Of a DNA stretch of 64,000 nt, positions 53,154 to 62,193 are shown piece after piece (position 1 is the first letter of the stretch; every line of letters starts with the position of its first letter). Made by a program: the position numbers and the translations under genes. The stretch comes from Polaromonas sp. CF318 (lineage in GTDB: Bacteria; Pseudomonadota; Gammaproteobacteria; Burkholderiales; Burkholderiaceae_C). Location: contig NZ_AKIV01000056.1 of the NCBI RefSeq assembly GCF_000282655.1, positions 1-64,000 on the forward strand, in the 5' to 3' direction. Below the pieces are notes generated by a model that worked only from the letters and a program-made list of their open reading frames with translations, was not told the DNA's origin and did not search any database.

Positions 53154-54569
53154 ATGGACGGACTTGACGCATTCCTGTTGGCCCGCATGCAGTTCGCGGC
53201 CAACATCACTTTCCACATCCTGTTCCCGACCATCAGCATCTCGCTGGGCTGGGTGCTGCTGTATTTCAAGCTGCGCTTCGTCAAAAGCCAGGACCAATTC
53301 TGGATGGACGCCTACCAGTTCTGGGTGAAGATTTTCGCGCTGACCTTCGCGCTGGGTGTGGTCAGCGGCATCACCATGAGCTTCCAGTTCGGCACCAACT
53401 GGCCGGGCTATATGCAGAAGGTCGGCAACATCGCCGGGCCCTTGCTGGCCTATGAGGTGCTGACGGCCTTCTTCCTGGAGGCCACCATGCTGGGCGTGAT
53501 GCTGTTCGCGCGCGAACGCGTCAGCGAAACCATGCACACCGTGGCCACCCTGCTGGTGGCGGGCGGCACGACGCTGTCGGCCTTCTGGATCCTGGCGCTC
53601 AACTCCTGGATGCAGACGCCCGCGGGCTTTGAAATGATCAACGGCCAGGCGCATGTCGTGAGCTGGCTGCAAGTCATCTTCAACCCGTCTTTCCCCTATC
53701 GCCTCGTACACATGCTGCTGGCCTCGGGGCTCACGGTGGCCTTCCTGGTGGCGGGCGTGTCGGCCTACCGCTGGCTGCGCGAGGACCGCGGGGCCGAGGT
53801 AATGGCCGGGCTGAAGACCGGCATTTATATGGCCGCGATGCTGATCCCGCTGCAAATCGTCGCGGGCGACCAGCACGGCCTGAACACGCTGGAGCACCAG
53901 CCGGCCAAGCTGGCGGCGATGGAAGGCATCTGGAAAACCGAAAAAGGCGTGCCCGCGATCCTGTTCGCCCTGCCGGACGAAAAGGCCAGGGAAAACCGCT
54001 ACGAGATCGCGATCCCGAAGCTGGCCTCGCTCTACCTCACGCATTCGCTGGACGGCGAGGTCAAGGGCCTGGACCAGTTCGAGGGCAAACACCCGCCCGT
54101 GGCGCCGGTGTTCTGGACCTTCCGCATCATGGTCGGCGTGGGCGTGCTGATGCTGCTGGTCAGCTGGGCCAGCGTGCTGCAGCTGGCGCCCTGGAAGAAA
54201 GACCCGGCGCGCACGCTGACGGTCTGGCACGCGCGCGTGCTGGTGGCCATGACCTTCGCGGGCTGGATTGCCCTGGTCGCCGGCTGGTATGTGACCGAAA
54301 TCGGCCGCCAGCCCTGGCTGGTGACGGGCGTGCTGACGGCGGCCGACGCGGCCTCCAAAGTGCCGGCGCCGCGCATCGCGCTGACCTTGTCCCTCTACCT
54401 CGCGCTGTATGCGGTGCTGCTGGCATCTTATGTGTCGGTGGTGTTCTACCTGGCGCGTCACAAAAAGCATGCGGACAAGCCCTTTGGCGAGGACCACAGC
54501 GCGGGCGAGACCGAGAAGGAACTCAATGTCGTGAACTATCCCGAAAAGGAAGGAGCTCCCCATGCTTGA
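53154..54569 (+). CDS. cydA: Cytochrome bd-type ubiquinol oxidase subunit I (short Q-loop)
   Basis: Membrane subunit of a cytochrome bd oxidase that passes electrons from ubiquinol to oxygen. The 473 residues give about nine helices. His21 in NITFHILFPTISI is the high-spin haem ligand; GDQHGLNTLEHQPAKLAAME starts the quinol loop, and GRQPWLVTG is the family motif. The loop lacks the long insert of the E. coli protein (522 residues), which puts it in the cyanide-insensitive CioA type. ATG 53154 has AGGAG seven bases before it. Its end overlaps cydB by eight bases. Confidence 0.95.
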   Translation: MDGLDAFLLARMQFAANITFHILFPTISISLGWVLLYFKLRFVKSQDQFWMDAYQFWVKIFALTFALGVVSGITMSFQFGTNWPGYMQKVGNIAGPLLAYEVLTAFFLEATMLGVMLFARERVSETMHTVATLLVAGGTTLSAFWILALNSWMQTPAGFEMINGQAHVVSWLQVIFNPSFPYRLVHMLLASGLTVAFLVAGVSAYRWLREDRGAEVMAGLKTGIYMAAMLIPLQIVAGDQHGLNTLEHQPAKLAAMEGIWKTEKGVPAILFALPDEKARENRYEIAIPKLASLYLTHSLDGEVKGLDQFEGKHPPVAPVFWTFRIMVGVGVLMLLVSWASVLQLAPWKKDPARTLTVWHARVLVAMTFAGWIALVAGWYVTEIGRQPWLVTGVLTAADAASKVPAPRIALTLSLYLALYAVLLASYVSVVFYLARHKKHADKPFGEDHSAGETEKELNVVNYPEKEGAPHA

Positions 54570-55593
54570 CCTTGCCCCCGACCTGACGCAAGCCGCCGGC
54601 TGGATGCCCATCGTCTTCCTGGTGGTGATGGGGCTGGCGATGCTGGCCTATGTGATCCTGGACGGCTACGACCTGGGCGTGGGCGTGCTGATGCGCCGCG
54701 CCAGTGACGACGACAAGGACACCATGATCGCCAGCATAGGCCCCTTCTGGGACGCCAACGAAACCTGGCTGGTGCTGGGCGTGGGCATTCTGCTCACGGT
54801 GTTCCCGCTGGCGCACGGCGTCATTCTGGGCGCGCTGTACCTGCCGGTGGCCTTCATGCTGATAGGCCTCACGCTGCGCGGCGTGGCCTTTGACTTTCGC
54901 GTGAAGGCGCGCGCCAGCCACAAGCCGCTGTGGAACCGCATGTTCTATACCGGCTCGCTGCTCGCAAGCTGGTCGCAGGGCTATATGCTGGGCTCGCTGA
55001 TCACCGGCTTTGCCGCCACCTGGTGGACCATCTTGTTCAACGCGGTCATAGGCCTGGCGCTGGTCGCGGCCTATTGCCTGCTGGGCGCGGGCTGGCTCAT
55101 CATCAAGTCCGAGGGCGAGCTGCAGCTGCGTGCGGTGCGCTGGGCGCGCGCCAGCCTGTGGTTCACCATGGCCGGGGTGGCGGCGATCTCCATCGCCACG
55201 CCGCTGGTCAGCCACAGCATTTTTAACAAGTGGTTCTCTTTCCCCAACATCGTGCTGCTGCTGCCGATTCCCGCCGCCACGCTGGTGCTGTTCGGTGTGA
55301 TTTACCGCAGCCTGCAGCGCCTGCCGGTGCGCCTGGCGCAGGGCAATGAATACGGCGCCTGGGTGCCCTTCGGCGCCACGGTGGGCGTGTTTTTGCTGGC
55401 CTTCTACGGCCTGGCCTACAGCCTGTTCCCATGGCTGGTGATAGACAGCCTGGACATCTGGAAAGCGGCTGCCGCGCCGGAAGCCATGGGCGTGATCCTG
55501 GCCGGGGCGGCGGTGGTGTTGCCCATGATCATCGGCTACACGGTATTTGCCTATCGCGTGTTCTGGGGCAAGAGCACCGCTTTGAAGTATTGA
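54562..55593 (+). CDS. cydB: Cytochrome bd-type ubiquinol oxidase subunit II
   Basis: Second membrane subunit, 343 residues and eight or so helices. The family start VILDGYDLGVGVLMRR and GPFWDANETWLVLGVGILL are clear. It starts inside the end of cydA with AAGGAG before the ATG, so the two are coupled. No small cydX-like frame follows; the space after the stop is a dispersed repeat, which fits the CioAB type. Confidence 0.95.
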   Translation: MLDLAPDLTQAAGWMPIVFLVVMGLAMLAYVILDGYDLGVGVLMRRASDDDKDTMIASIGPFWDANETWLVLGVGILLTVFPLAHGVILGALYLPVAFMLIGLTLRGVAFDFRVKARASHKPLWNRMFYTGSLLASWSQGYMLGSLITGFAATWWTILFNAVIGLALVAAYCLLGAGWLIIKSEGELQLRAVRWARASLWFTMAGVAAISIATPLVSHSIFNKWFSFPNIVLLLPIPAATLVLFGVIYRSLQRLPVRLAQGNEYGAWVPFGATVGVFLLAFYGLAYSLFPWLVIDSLDIWKAAAAPEAMGVILAGAAVVLPMIIGYTVFAYRVFWGKSTALKY

Positions 55594-55595
55594 GC

Positions 55596-55700
55596 CCCCA
55601 CGCTCCCCACTGCGAGCCTGCGGCGCGCTGCCCCTTTCCTCACGTATGGGGGCGCTGCGCCTGCGGCCCGGCAAAGCCGGTTCCGCGGCCCCTGCTGGTG
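55596..55700 (+). repeat. GC-rich dispersed intergenic repeat, copy 2
   Basis: Lies between the convergent cydB and kinase genes. Bases 55648-55699 equal 3797-3848 exactly. The first half differs, with GCGAGCCTGCGGCGCGCTGC in place of the copy-1 start, so the core moves or is kept as a unit. Confidence 0.75.
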
Positions 55701-55725
55701 AAGAGGCTCTCCCTTCAGTCGTTGT

Positions 55726-57798
55726 TTAGAGGCTGATCTCGGGCGCGGGGGCTATGGATTCCAGCTCCAGTAAAAAGGCCTCGGCCGATTCGTAGCGCTG
55801 TTCGGGGTTCTTGGCCATCAGCTTGTTGACGACGCCTTGCAGTATGGCGTGTTCGGCCGGCAGCGGGGGCGTTTCGGCGTTCAGGTGTTTGGCCAGCAGC
55901 AACTCGAGCGACTCGGCGATGTAAGGCCTGCGGTGGGCCAGCATTTCGAACAGCATCACGCCCAGGCTGTAGAGGTCGGACTGTGCCGTCACCTTGCGGC
56001 CGGTGGCCTGCTCGGGGCTCATGTAGTAAGGGGTGCCCACCACGTCGCCGTGGTGGGTTTGCGTCAGCCCCATGCTTTGCGACTGCATGATGGACTTGGC
56101 GATGCCGAAATCGGCCAGCGCCACGCTGCCGTCGGCGCGCAGCATGACGTTTTCGGGCTTGATGTCGCGGTGCACGATGCCGTGCGCGTGGATGGCCGAC
56201 AGGGCCTGGGCGACCTCGCGCGCGACCGTCAGCGCCTGCGGGCGCATCAGGCTGGGGCCGAACAGGCTGCGCAGGTCGCCGCGCTCGAAGTATTCCATCG
56301 CGATGTAGGCGTGCTCGTCGGTAAAACCCTGGTCATAGATCTTGATGACATGCGGATGGTCTATCTTGCAGAGCAGGGCGTATTCCTGGATGAAGCGCAC
56401 CAGGTGCTCGGAAGCCTCCTTGCCGCGCGAATCCAGCACCTTGAGCACGATGGGCAGGCCGTCGGATTCGCGCTCGCTGAGGTAGACCTCGGTCATGCCG
56501 CCCGCGCCTATCTTGCGCGTGATGCGGTAGCCCTTGAGGCGCACCGGCTCGCTGCCGGCGTCGAAACGCAAATCCTTGAGCGCCGAGAGCTTGGAGTCCA
56601 GCGCGCCCTTGACGGCGCGCGCGGTGATGTCGGAATTGGCGCGCACCGCGTCGCTGATCTCGCGCGCGCGCTCGGTCAGGCTGGCCATGCCGTGGATCTT
56701 GTCTTCCATGGTGGTGACCAGGCCCGTGACTTCGGCCACGTCGATGGCGAGGTTCTTGCCCGGTACCACCAGCGAGGTATGGGTTCCCGTCTGTATGCCG
56801 GTCCCGGCGAGAGCCAGGGCCTCCTCGCTGGCCATCACCGTCCAGCCCATTTCCTCGGACGCGCTTTCCAGGCGCGCGGCCAGGGTCACGGTTTCGCCGA
56901 CCGGCGTGACTTCCTTGTTCTGCTGCGTACCGAGCTGGCACAGCGTGACGGCACCGCTGTGGATGCCCACGCCCATGGCAAAGGGCGGCAGGGCGCGCGC
57001 GCCGAAGCGTTCGTCGAGCCAGTCGCGGAATTCATGCGTGGCCAGCGCCATGGCCAGGGCGGCGGAAATCGCGCGCCGCGGGGCCGGCAGCGGCGAGCCG
57101 GTCATGCTGTCGGAAAACACCGCCATCAGGCCGTCGCCTATGAACTTGATGTGGCGGCCGCTGTTTTTGAGCACGGGTTCGGAGACGCGCTCGAAGTACT
57201 CCGTGAGGAGTTGCGAGACTTCGGCGGCGCTGAGTTTTTCGGCGATGGAGGTGAAGTTGCGTATGCTGGCGACCAGCACGGTGGCGCTGGAGAGCTCCTC
57301 GGTCTGCGCCGTGGCCGGGATGTCCATGGGGATGGAGTCGGGCTGGTCGCCGCTGATGCGGTGGGAAAAGGCCGCGCGCAAGCGCTGTTCGCCGGCCGCC
57401 ACCTCGGAATCTATGGCTTCGCGCACACGCGCTTTTTTCTTGAACTGGGCGTTCACCGCGTCCAGCAGCTCGGCGCGGCTGAAGGGCTTGGACAGGTAGT
57501 CGTCGGCGCCGGCCGTCATGCCGCGGCGCATGCTGTCGCGGTCGTCGAGCGCGGTGAGCAGCATGAAGGGCGTGTTGGCCAGTTCGCGGTCGGCGCGCAC
57601 GGTGGCCAGCAGTTCGAAGCCGTTCATGCCGGGCATGCCGACGTCGGAGATGATCAGGTCGGGCCGGCTGGCGCGCGCCAGCGCCAGGCCTTGCAGGCCG
57701 TCGGGCGCGGAGGCGGTCTCAAAGCCTTCGAGCTTGAGCAGGCGCACGATGTTGCTGCGGATGGCGTCGTCGTCTTCAACGATCAGGATCAGGGTCAT
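55726..57798 (-). CDS. REC-cyclase-Ser/Thr kinase fusion protein
   Basis: A 690-residue cytosolic protein with three signalling domains. Residues 1-122: receiver with phospho-acceptor Asp52 (IISDVGMPG) and Lys104 (LSKPF). About 165-350: class III nucleotide cyclase domain; the second metal Asp222 is kept (FIGDGLMAVF) but the first is Ser178 (VASIRNFTS), so activity is doubtful. About 424-685: eukaryotic-type Ser/Thr kinase with glycine loop IGAGGMTEVY, Lys453, HRDIKPEN (catalytic Asp545), DFG at 563-565 and SPEQ; all catalytic residues are present. The ATG at 57798 follows the stop of the histidine kinase gene by eight bases, so the kinase should phosphorylate its receiver and thereby tune the Ser/Thr kinase. 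Confidence 0.93.
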   Translation of the reverse strand: MTLILIVEDDDAIRSNIVRLLKLEGFETASAPDGLQGLALARASRPDLIISDVGMPGMNGFELLATVRADRELANTPFMLLTALDDRDSMRRGMTAGADDYLSKPFSRAELLDAVNAQFKKKARVREAIDSEVAAGEQRLRAAFSHRISGDQPDSIPMDIPATAQTEELSSATVLVASIRNFTSIAEKLSAAEVSQLLTEYFERVSEPVLKNSGRHIKFIGDGLMAVFSDSMTGSPLPAPRRAISAALAMALATHEFRDWLDERFGARALPPFAMGVGIHSGAVTLCQLGTQQNKEVTPVGETVTLAARLESASEEMGWTVMASEEALALAGTGIQTGTHTSLVVPGKNLAIDVAEVTGLVTTMEDKIHGMASLTERAREISDAVRANSDITARAVKGALDSKLSALKDLRFDAGSEPVRLKGYRITRKIGAGGMTEVYLSERESDGLPIVLKVLDSRGKEASEHLVRFIQEYALLCKIDHPHVIKIYDQGFTDEHAYIAMEYFERGDLRSLFGPSLMRPQALTVAREVAQALSAIHAHGIVHRDIKPENVMLRADGSVALADFGIAKSIMQSQSMGLTQTHHGDVVGTPYYMSPEQATGRKVTAQSDLYSLGVMLFEMLAHRRPYIAESLELLLAKHLNAETPPLPAEHAILQGVVNKLMAKNPEQRYESAEAFLLELESIAPAPEISL

Positions 57799-57806
57799 GT
57801 CTATCC

Positions 57807-59792
57807 TCAGGAGATGGGCAGGCTGACCGTGAACCGGGTGCCCGCGCCTGGCGTACTCGCCACCTCGATTTTGCCGTGGTGCAGGTCGACCGCATGTTTC
57901 ACGATGGCCAGGCCCAGGCCGGAACCCTGCCGGTTGCCCACGTTGGAGCCCCGGTGGAAGCTCTCGAACAGGCGCGGAAGGTCCGACGCCGGTATGCCTA
58001 TGCCCTCGTCGCCGACCTGCAGGATCAGCTCGTCGCCGGAGGGGTTTTGCCGGCGGTCCAGCGTCAGCACCACCACGCTGCCGGGGGCCGAATACTTGCA
58101 GGCGTTGGTCAGCAGGTTGGTGCAGATGTGGCGCACCAACCGCTCGTCGAGCATGACCAGCTGCGAAAACGCATCGTGGCCGACCGGCGCCTCGAATTCG
58201 ATGGCGTGCTGCCCGGCATCGCTGGTGTGCACCTCGGTCACCAGCTTGCGGCACAGTGCCGCGATGTCCAGCGGTCGCACGTTGAGCCTGAGCTTGCCGG
58301 CATCGGCCTGGCCGACGGTCAGCATGTCCTCAAGCATGCCCTGCATGCGCTTTACCGCCACAACCAGGTCGGCCATGATGTCCTGGCGCTCGCGGTGCGT
58401 GATTTTTTCGCCGTAATGCTCGATGAGTTCGGCCGAGGAAAGAATCGTGGCCAGCGGCGTGCGGAATTCGTGCGAGGCCATCGAGACGAAGCGGGTCTTG
58501 AGTTCGCCGAGTTCGCGCTCGCGCACCAGCGCGCGCCGGGTTTCCTCGTCGGCCTCCTTGCGGCGCGTGATGTCCACATAGGTCCAGACGGAGCCCTCCT
58601 CGGGCCGGCTGCGGTCCAGCGCCGAGCCGTCCAGCTGCACCCAGATCAGCTCGCCGTTCTTGCGCCGCATGCGCGCCTCGGCCGAGAACAAGCCGGTCTG
58701 CGTGATCTGCGCGTAGGCCAGCGCGCCCAGGTGTTCGAAGTCCTCGTCGCTCGGGTAGTGCACCCGGGTTTCCTGGCCCAGCAGTTCGGCCGGGCTGTAG
58801 CCCAGCATGGCGGCCAGCGTGCGGTTGAGCCACTGGTGGCGCCGCGCCTTCAGGAAGGTGACGCCGACGGCGGTGGTTTCCAGGATGGCCTCGCGCTGCA
58901 CCAGCGCGCTTTTGAGTTCCTCGTCGAGGCGGCGGCGTTCGCTGATGTCGGACATCAGCACCAGCAGGGCCGGCTCGCCGTCCCATTCGATGCGCGTGCC
59001 GTAGATGCTGGCCCAGCCGGTGCGCAGCGAGGGCGCCATGGTCTCGCGCGGCGGGGTGATGAAGCGGGCCTCATAGGCATTGACCATGGTGCCCGACTGC
59101 ATGAGCTCGCGCCGCTGCTGCACCATCAGGCGGTCGTCGGGATGGATCAGGTGCATGGAAGGCAGGCCTATGAGCAGGCCGCCGAACAGCGACTGCGCGC
59201 TGGCGTTGGCGAAGCGGACTATGCCTTTTTGCACCACCAGGATGGTGTCGTTGACGTTTTCCACCACGGCGCGGTAGCGCTCGGCGGCCGAGCGCGTCAG
59301 GGCCTCCAGCCTCTTGCGTTCGGTGACATCCTTCAGGAAAAAGAGATCCGCTGGCGCACCCTCCCAGTCCACCAGCACGCCGTTGATTTCCACCCAGGAG
59401 ACGGTGCCGTCGTCGCGCTGGAACCGCGCCTCAAAGGCCGGAACGACGTTGCCGGCCGCGCGCAGCTTGTGCTTGCCGGAAACAAAGTCGCGGTCTTGCG
59501 GATGGATGAACTCGATCATGGGCCGGTCGGCCATGGTCTCGGCCTGCGTGCCCAGCAGGGCCAGGCAGGGCGGATTGGCAAAGCGCAGCAGGCCGTCCTG
59601 GCCGACGCAGATGTTTTCGGTCGCCAGGTCGACCATGGTCTGGTAGCGCGCCAGCGAGGCGCTCAGCTCACGCGTGCGCAGCGCGACCCGGCGCTCGATC
59701 TCGGCTTCCACGTCATCCTCTTTCTGCACGCTTCGCCCGCGGCCGGGTGCGGCCGTGGTGGCGGATGAGCTTGGATGGGCCTGGGCGGGCAT
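57807..59792 (-). CDS. PAS-domain hybrid-partner sensor histidine kinase
   Basis: A 661-residue soluble histidine kinase. Three PAS domains (about 45-160, 170-300 and 300-420 by sequence order) precede a HisKA domain with SMASHEFRTPLATI and a HATPase domain with NLLTNACKYSA, GDEGIGIPASDL and GSGLGLAIVKHAV. Coiled-coil residues (about 25-45) come before the first PAS. No membrane segment. I used Met at 59792 (MPAQAHPSS); the frame is open further up. It is co-transcribed with the REC-cyclase-kinase gene downstream and is its likely phospho-donor. Confidence 0.9.
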   Translation of the reverse strand: MPAQAHPSSSATTAAPGRGRSVQKEDDVEAEIERRVALRTRELSASLARYQTMVDLATENICVGQDGLLRFANPPCLALLGTQAETMADRPMIEFIHPQDRDFVSGKHKLRAAGNVVPAFEARFQRDDGTVSWVEINGVLVDWEGAPADLFFLKDVTERKRLEALTRSAAERYRAVVENVNDTILVVQKGIVRFANASAQSLFGGLLIGLPSMHLIHPDDRLMVQQRRELMQSGTMVNAYEARFITPPRETMAPSLRTGWASIYGTRIEWDGEPALLVLMSDISERRRLDEELKSALVQREAILETTAVGVTFLKARRHQWLNRTLAAMLGYSPAELLGQETRVHYPSDEDFEHLGALAYAQITQTGLFSAEARMRRKNGELIWVQLDGSALDRSRPEEGSVWTYVDITRRKEADEETRRALVRERELGELKTRFVSMASHEFRTPLATILSSAELIEHYGEKITHRERQDIMADLVVAVKRMQGMLEDMLTVGQADAGKLRLNVRPLDIAALCRKLVTEVHTSDAGQHAIEFEAPVGHDAFSQLVMLDERLVRHICTNLLTNACKYSAPGSVVVLTLDRRQNPSGDELILQVGDEGIGIPASDLPRLFESFHRGSNVGNRQGSGLGLAIVKHAVDLHHGKIEVASTPGAGTRFTVSLPIS

Positions 59793-59962
59793 GGAAGATC
59801 GCGAAGCGCCGGTGGGAAATTGGGTCGGTGGGGATAGCTGGAATGCGGGGCAGGGGTACGGCCAACCTTGCCACAACTCATTGCGGCGGTAAAGACAGGA
59901 AAACATGCGCGCCGCATGGCGCAAACCGGCTAGGCGGCGCGCGGGCCGTTTTCCTGGGGGCC

Positions 59963-60931
59963 TCAGCCGCCGTGCTCGAGCGTGAAGCCCGCGTTGCGGT
60001 CCTGGCCCAGCAAGGCGACCATTTGCGGCAGGGCGGCCTGCAGCCCGGCCTTGAGCGTGTGCGGCGGGTTGATGACAAACATGCCGCTCGCGGGAAGCCC
60101 GGGGCGAACGACTTCGCCGCTTGTATCTGTCGTTAATTTGCTTGATTTCACCGTTAAAGTGACATTCAGCCAGCTGCGGCTGCTTTTGACCGCCAGGGTT
60201 TTGAGTTTGCGCGGCAAATCGTGCGCTTCGGGCCGCGGGATGATGGGGTACCAGACCACATAGGTGCCGGTGGCAAAACGCTTGAGAGCGTCGGCCATGC
60301 AGGCCGTCACGCGCCCGTAGTCGCTTTTCATTTCATAGCTGGGGTCGCACAGCACCATGGCGCGGCGGGCCGGCGGCGGTAAAAAGGTTTTCAGGGCCTC
60401 AAAGCCGTCTTCGCGGGCAACGGCAACCTGGCGGCCCACGCCCAGCTGCTCGATGTTGCCGGAAAGCGACTTGAAATCGGTGGGATGCAGCTCGAACAGC
60501 TTGAGCTTGTCGCGGCCGCTCAGGAATTGCTGCTCGATAAAAGGTGAGCCCGGGTAGATCTTGAGGTGGGCGATATCGCCGGTTTCGGCGAACTGCGGGT
60601 TCAGGCCGCGCAGCAGGTCTATATAGTCCTGCAGCGCCGGCGCCCAGGCAGGGGCTGCGGGCGCTACGGTTTTAGGAGCGGCTGGCGCTTTTTTGGCGGG
60701 GGCTGGAGCCGCTTTGGGCTCGGACAGCAGGCGGAAAATGCCTTCCTGGGCTTCGCCGCTGGTTTCGGTGTAATCGCCGTCCAGCCGGTACAGGCCCGCG
60801 CCCGCGTGGGTGTCGATCACGGTCAGCGCCGTGTCCTTCTGGGTCAGGTACTTCATCAACGCGATCAGCGTGGTGTGCTTGAGCACGTCGGCGTGGTTGC
60901 CTGCGTGAAAGGCGTGGCGATAGGAAAACAT
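59963..60931 (-). CDS. rlmJ: 23S rRNA (adenine-2030-N6) methyltransferase
   Basis: A 322-residue RlmJ-type enzyme. The family start FSYRHAFHAGNHADVLKH is exact, TVIDTHAGAGLY is the SAM site, and the catalytic motif reads VLCDPSYEMKSDY, in the place of the usual DPPYE (Ser for the second Pro). An Ala/Pro/Lys-rich insert of about 25 residues (near 72-98) makes it longer than the E. coli protein (280). It acts on 23S rRNA in the cytosol. It is divergent to rplM. Confidence 0.92.
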   Translation of the reverse strand: MFSYRHAFHAGNHADVLKHTTLIALMKYLTQKDTALTVIDTHAGAGLYRLDGDYTETSGEAQEGIFRLLSEPKAAPAPAKKAPAAPKTVAPAAPAWAPALQDYIDLLRGLNPQFAETGDIAHLKIYPGSPFIEQQFLSGRDKLKLFELHPTDFKSLSGNIEQLGVGRQVAVAREDGFEALKTFLPPPARRAMVLCDPSYEMKSDYGRVTACMADALKRFATGTYVVWYPIIPRPEAHDLPRKLKTLAVKSSRSWLNVTLTVKSSKLTTDTSGEVVRPGLPASGMFVINPPHTLKAGLQAALPQMVALLGQDRNAGFTLEHGG

Positions 60932-60982
60932 GGCCTATCCTACCTTCTTGACGGGGGGAAATGCCCTAAAACCAGCCGAATA

Positions 60983-61012
60983 TTGACGCAAGTCCTTGAT
61001 TTTTCATATAAT
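60983..61012 (+). promoter_or_regulatory. Strong sigma70 promoter of rplM-rpsI
   Basis: TTGACG (60983-60988) and TATAAT (61007-61012) with an 18-base gap. It leaves a leader of about 115 bases before rplM, with a possible stem GCTCTGC/GCAGGGC near its start, room for feedback control. Confidence 0.85.
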
Positions 61013-61136
61013 CGTGGGCTCTGCAGCGCCTAGTGGTTCCGCGGCAGGGCTAGCAAATACTGCCTAAGAGGTTCTCACCAGAAGAACACCGACCGCAGAA
61101 AAGAACCCGACAAACCATTTTTTCGAAAGAAAACTC

Positions 61137-61565
61137 ATGAAAACGTTCAGCGCAAAACCCGCTGACGTGACGCACGAGTGGTTTGTGATTGACGCGACCG
61201 ACAAGGTCCTCGGACGAGTAGCCAGCGAAGTTGCTCTCCGTTTGCGCGGCAAACACAAGGCCATTTACACGCCTCACGTCGATACCGGTGACTTCATCGT
61301 CATCATCAACGCAGCCCAGCTGCGCGTCACCGGCGCCAAGTCGACCGACAAGATCTACTATCGCCATTCCGGATATCCAGGCGGCATCACCGCCACCAAC
61401 TTCCGCGACATGCAAGCCAAGCACCCCGGCCGCGCTTTGGAAAAAGCCGTCAAGGGCATGCTGCCCAAGGGCCCGCTCGGCTACGCCATGATCAAGAAAC
61501 TCAAGGTGTACGGTGGTGCAGAGCACCCGCATACCGCCCAACAGCCCAAAGTGCTGGACATCTAA
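61137..61565 (+). CDS. rplM: 50S ribosomal protein L13
   Basis: Ribosomal protein uL13 of 142 residues, the normal length. It opens [20 protein letters not shown] and keeps [15 protein letters not shown] and [19 protein letters not shown]. It binds 23S rRNA early in assembly. It is followed after 10 bases by rpsI, the usual pair, and both read from the strong promoter at 60983. Confidence 0.98.
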   Translation: MKTFSAKPADVTHEWFVIDATDKVLGRVASEVALRLRGKHKAIYTPHVDTGDFIVIINAAQLRVTGAKSTDKIYYRHSGYPGGITATNFRDMQAKHPGRALEKAVKGMLPKGPLGYAMIKKLKVYGGAEHPHTAQQPKVLDI

Positions 61566-61575
61566 GGAGCCATTG

Positions 61576-61968
61576 ATGATTGGTGAATGGAACAATGGCA
61601 CCGGCCGTCGCAAATCCAGCGTCGCCCGTGTGTTTATCAAAAAAGGCACCGGCAAGATCACGATCAATGATCGTGACATCCAGGTGTTCTTCGGTCGTGA
61701 AACCTCGATCATGATCTGCCGCCAGCCCCTGTTTCTGACGAACCACGTCGAGACGTTTGACATCATGGTCAACGTCCACGGCGGCGGCGAGTCCGGCCAG
61801 GCCGGCGCGGTGCGCCACGGCATCACCCGTGCGCTGATCGATTACGACGCAACGCTGAAGCCGGCTCTGAGCCAGGCCGGCTTTGTGACGCGCGATGCAC
61901 GTGAAGTCGAACGTAAAAAAGTCGGTTTCCGTTCTGCTCGCCGCCGCAAGCAGTTCAGCAAACGCTAA
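61576..61968 (+). CDS. rpsI: 30S ribosomal protein S9
   Basis: Ribosomal protein uS9 of 130 residues. [20 protein letters not shown] is the family start, [19 protein letters not shown] the middle and the basic end RRRKQFSKR reaches the tRNA in the P site. AAGGAG precedes ATG 61576. A terminator follows the stop by 18 bases. Confidence 0.98.
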   Translation: MIGEWNNGTGRRKSSVARVFIKKGTGKITINDRDIQVFFGRETSIMICRQPLFLTNHVETFDIMVNVHGGGESGQAGAVRHGITRALIDYDATLKPALSQAGFVTRDAREVERKKVGFRSARRRKQFSKR

Positions 61969-61986
61969 TCCGCTTCATCCCCGAAA

Positions 61987-62019
61987 AAGCCGCCTGGTTT
62001 GCGCCAGGCGGCTTTTTTT
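61987..62019 (+). terminator. Rho-independent terminator of rplM-rpsI
   Basis: Eleven-base perfect stem AAGCCGCCTGG/CCAGGCGGCTT with a six-base loop and seven T residues. Clear and well placed. Confidence 0.93.
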
Positions 62020-62193
62020 ATGGCCCAAGCGGTTTTTGGGGCTGTTTCATCTGTCCGCTTGCCGTTAAGGCGTGTGGACGGGCAAAACACCCGGATGCAA
62101 ACCCTTACCTCGGTTTGCCGGGTTAATACTCGATGCGGGCCCTGTCTGCGTGCACAATGCATTCCCCCCGAACCGAAAACTGCAGGGCCTTTT

